A stretch of DNA of 64,000 nucleotides from Fertoeibacter niger (GTDB lineage Bacteria; Pseudomonadota; Alphaproteobacteria; Rhodobacterales; Rhodobacteraceae), in the NCBI RefSeq assembly GCF_009380135.2, contig NZ_WHUT02000014.1:38587-102586 (forward strand), given 5' to 3'. Position 1 is the first letter of the stretch, and each line of letters opens with the position of its first letter. The notes under the pieces are model-generated. The model did no database searches. It worked only from the letters and a program-made list of their open reading frames with translations, and was not told where the DNA came from. Below are positions 62,156 through 64,000 of this stretch, piece by piece. The position numbers and the translations under genes were made by a program.

Positions 62156-63421
62156 ATGGCGGGTGAAGTGATGTCGGCCCGGGCGGCGGCGGTGGCGCTG
62201 CTGGATGCCGTGCTGGGCGAGGGCGCGCTGCTGGCGCAACTGCTGACGGCAAGTCACGGCCCGCTGGTGGCCCTTCCGCCGCAGGAACGCGCCCGGGCGC
62301 AGCGGCTGGCCCTGGCGGTGCTGCGCCATGTCGAACAGGCGGACCGGCTGCTTGACCCGCATCTGCGCAAGAAACCGCCGCTGACGGTGCGCAACATCCT
62401 GCGGCTGGCGCTGGTGGAGCGTGTGGTGGACGGTGCCGCCGCGCATGGCGTGGTGAATGCGGCGGTTGATCTGGCGCGGCACGGCAACCGCACCGGGCAT
62501 CTGACCGGGCTGGTGAATGCCGTGCTGCGCAAGGTGGTCGATCTGCCCGCGCCCTTTGCCGCCCTGCCGCCGCAGCGCCTGCCCTTGTGGCTGCGCAAGC
62601 CGCTGGTCGGGCAATACGGGCGCGATGTGGTCAGCGCGATCGAGGCGGTGCAGGCCCGCCCCGCGCCGCTGGATCTGACGGTGAAAGACGCGGTGGAGAT
62701 TGAAGGGGCGGAGCTGCTGCCCAGCGGCAGCCTGCGGTTGTCGGGCCATGCGCAGGTGTCGCAACTGCCGGGCTATGATGCGGGCGCGTGGTGGGTGCAG
62801 GATGCGGCGGCGGCGCTGGCGGTGCGGCTGCTGGCACCGCAGGCGGGCGAGGCGGTGGCCGATCTTTGTGCCGCGCCGGGTGGCAAGACGCTGCAACTGG
62901 CGGCGGCGGGGGCGGTGGTCACAGCGGTGGACATATCCGAGCCGCGTCTGGCGCGGCTGCGCGAGAATCTGGCGCGGACCCGGCTTTCAGCGACGGTCAT
63001 CGCCGCCGATGTGCTGCACTGGCAGCCGGATGCGCTGTTTGATGCGGTGCTGCTGGATGCGCCCTGTTCGGCCACCGGCACGATTCGCCGCCACCCCGAT
63101 CTGCCCTTTGTGAAGGACGGCAGCGAATTGCCTGACCTTGTGGCTTTGCAGGCGCAGATGATCGACCGGGCGCTGGTGCTGCTGCGCCCGGGCGGGCGAC
63201 TGGTTTACTGCACCTGTTCCCTGCTGCCGGAGGAGGGCGAGGCGCAGCTTGCGGCCGCTCTGGCCAGGCATCCCGGCCTTGTGGTGCAGCCTGTGGCGCT
63301 GCCCTTTGTGCCGCCGGAATGGGCGGGCGCGGGCGGCGGGTTGCGGCTGCGGCCCGATTACTGGGCTGACCGGGGCGGGATGGACGGATTTTTCATGGTT
63401 TGCCTGCAAAAGCCCCTGTAG
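62156..63421 (+). CDS. rsmB: 16S rRNA (cytosine(967)-C5)-methyltransferase
   Basis: RsmB methylates C967 of 16S rRNA. The 421-residue protein has an N-terminal NusB-like RNA-binding domain (about residues 5-140, with LRLALVERVVDG and HGVVNAAVDLARH) and a C-terminal SAM methyltransferase: LCAAPGGKT (SAM site), DAPCSATGTIRRHPD with Cys304, and VYCTCSLLPEE with Cys354, the two catalytic cysteines of m5C enzymes. ATG 62171 is an alternative start. The heparinase gene follows, as is common in this family. Confidence 0.93.
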   Translation: MAGEVMSARAAAVALLDAVLGEGALLAQLLTASHGPLVALPPQERARAQRLALAVLRHVEQADRLLDPHLRKKPPLTVRNILRLALVERVVDGAAAHGVVNAAVDLARHGNRTGHLTGLVNAVLRKVVDLPAPFAALPPQRLPLWLRKPLVGQYGRDVVSAIEAVQARPAPLDLTVKDAVEIEGAELLPSGSLRLSGHAQVSQLPGYDAGAWWVQDAAAALAVRLLAPQAGEAVADLCAAPGGKTLQLAAAGAVVTAVDISEPRLARLRENLARTRLSATVIAADVLHWQPDALFDAVLLDAPCSATGTIRRHPDLPFVKDGSELPDLVALQAQMIDRALVLLRPGGRLVYCTCSLLPEEGEAQLAAALARHPGLVVQPVALPFVPPEWAGAGGGLRLRPDYWADRGGMDGFFMVCLQKPL

Positions 63422-63512
63422 CCCGGTTTTGGGTGACAGTCTGCCCCACGGGCGCTATGGTTTTGCCGCAGCGACCCGGAACCGGGCGAGGATCGGGCAG
63501 GGCGGGTAAGGC

Positions 63513-64000
63513 ATGGCAGGCGTAACCCAGATGACAGGGTTTGCAGCGCGGAAAACCCGGCTGCTGAACCGGTGGGAGGCGCGGCGCGCGGGCATTGCGC
63601 GCCCGATGACCGCGTTTGACCGACCTCCCGAGCCGCGCACCATCGGGCTTTTTGCACGCGGCAAGCAGCTTGTGGCCGGGCATGTGCTGCTGGCAGGCCA
63701 GATGATCGAGACCCGGGGTGAAACGCTATGGGCGGTGGCCCCGCCGGGCAGCGCCTTTGGCGTCGAGGCGCAGGGCTTTGCCTGGCTGGATGATCTGGCG
63801 GCGCTGGGCGATTCGGCGGCGCGGATCTGCGCGCAGACCTGGACCTGGGACTGGATCGCGCGCTATGGCGCGGGCCGGGGGCCGGGCTGGACGCCCGATC
63901 TGGCCGGGCGGCGGGTGATCCGCTGGATCAACCACGCCACGCTGCTGCTGACGGCCAAGGATGCGGCGGCGGAAGAGGTTTTCTTGCGCGCGCTGGCCCG
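63513..64000 (+). CDS. Heparinase II/III family protein (5' part, truncated by window edge)
   Basis: The frame from ATG 63513 stays open to the window end (162 codons). FARGKQLVAGHVLLAGQMIE and the later GAGRGPGWTPDLAGRRVIRWINHA (cited as GPGWTPDLAGRRV and RWINH) are the N-terminal helical domain of heparinase II/III-like proteins. The catalytic part is beyond the edge. Gene order rsmB then heparinase is usual in Rhodobacteraceae. In-frame ATG 63531 is an alternative start. Confidence 0.8.
   Translation, partial: MAGVTQMTGFAARKTRLLNRWEARRAGIARPMTAFDRPPEPRTIGLFARGKQLVAGHVLLAGQMIETRGETLWAVAPPGSAFGVEAQGFAWLDDLAALGDSAARICAQTWTWDWIARYGAGRGPGWTPDLAGRRVIRWINHATLLLTAKDAAAEEVFLRALA

Overview
The window is high-GC DNA packed with genes. 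Its gene content and order point to an alphaproteobacterium of the Rhodobacteraceae (Rhodobacter/Paracoccus/Roseobacter type). The clues are the order rbfA-truB-rpsO-pnp with dapB divergent from rbfA, leuC-leuD followed by a membrane protein, an EEP-fold protein and leuB, rsfS-rlmH, a PetR-like response regulator, an rsmB-heparinase pair, and a family of intergenic GGATATTT elements with hairpins. Genus cannot be fixed by eye. I see no prophage, insertion sequence, rRNA operon or CRISPR array. There is one tRNA (Pro, anticodon CGG).

Layout. 1-5.4 kb: the end of a polysaccharide pyruvyl transferase gene, then a run of closely spaced or overlapping plus-strand genes (AEC transporter, fghA, UPF0178, EamA permease, HAD hydrolase, ornithine-cyclodeaminase-like). 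5.4-12.2 kb: tRNA-Pro, a second EamA permease and the leucine genes (leuB with a TTG start; leuC-leuD closed by a strong terminator). 12.5-18.6 kb: a small membrane protein, rsfS-rlmH, amylosucrase, L,D-transpeptidase, ribA and an OmpR-family regulator. 18.7-24.2 kb: MFS exporter, xthA and an overlapping four-gene set in which a putative Tat-exported FAD oxidase is coupled to three unrecognised membrane proteins. 24.2-32 kb: esterase, FAH-family enzyme, cnoX-LON domain-Trm112 set, UbiH-type hydroxylase, amidase and aminotransferase. 32-46.7 kb: ftsK-lolA, an SLT lipoprotein, hspQ, gamma-glutamyltransferase, a STAS/anti-sigma kinase pair, free methionine sulfoxide reductase with a tandem GFA protein, homocysteine methyltransferase, pseudouridine synthase, aldehyde dehydrogenase, and a sulfotransferase-GT8 pair. 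46.9-51 kb: 1-Cys peroxiredoxin, a CobW metallochaperone with a probable Zur box, and dadA. 51.2-52.5 kb: a single AT-richer AAA-type ATPase gene that looks foreign. 52.6-64 kb: pnp, rpsO, RTX-type protein, haloacetate-dehalogenase-like hydrolase, DUF1643, truB, phosphodiester glycosidase, rbfA, dapB, DUF1674 and rsmB, then a truncated heparinase-family gene.

How the genes fit together. Most of the window is core housekeeping: ribosome maturation and RNA decay (rsfS, rlmH, rbfA, truB, rpsO, pnp, rsmB), cell division and envelope (ftsK, lolA, L,D-transpeptidase, SLT lipoprotein), amino-acid and cofactor synthesis (leuBCD, dapB, a DapC-like aminotransferase, ribA, ubiH) and stress defence (peroxiredoxin, fRMsr, hspQ, cnoX).

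The parts most worth a second look are the isolated ATPase next to a 10-bp tandem repeat, the uncharacterised four-gene FAD-oxidase/membrane cassette, the dispersed hairpin plus GGATATTT repeats (one pair forms a MITE-like inverted repeat), the structured leader of the fRMsr gene, and the fluoroacetate-dehalogenase signature.
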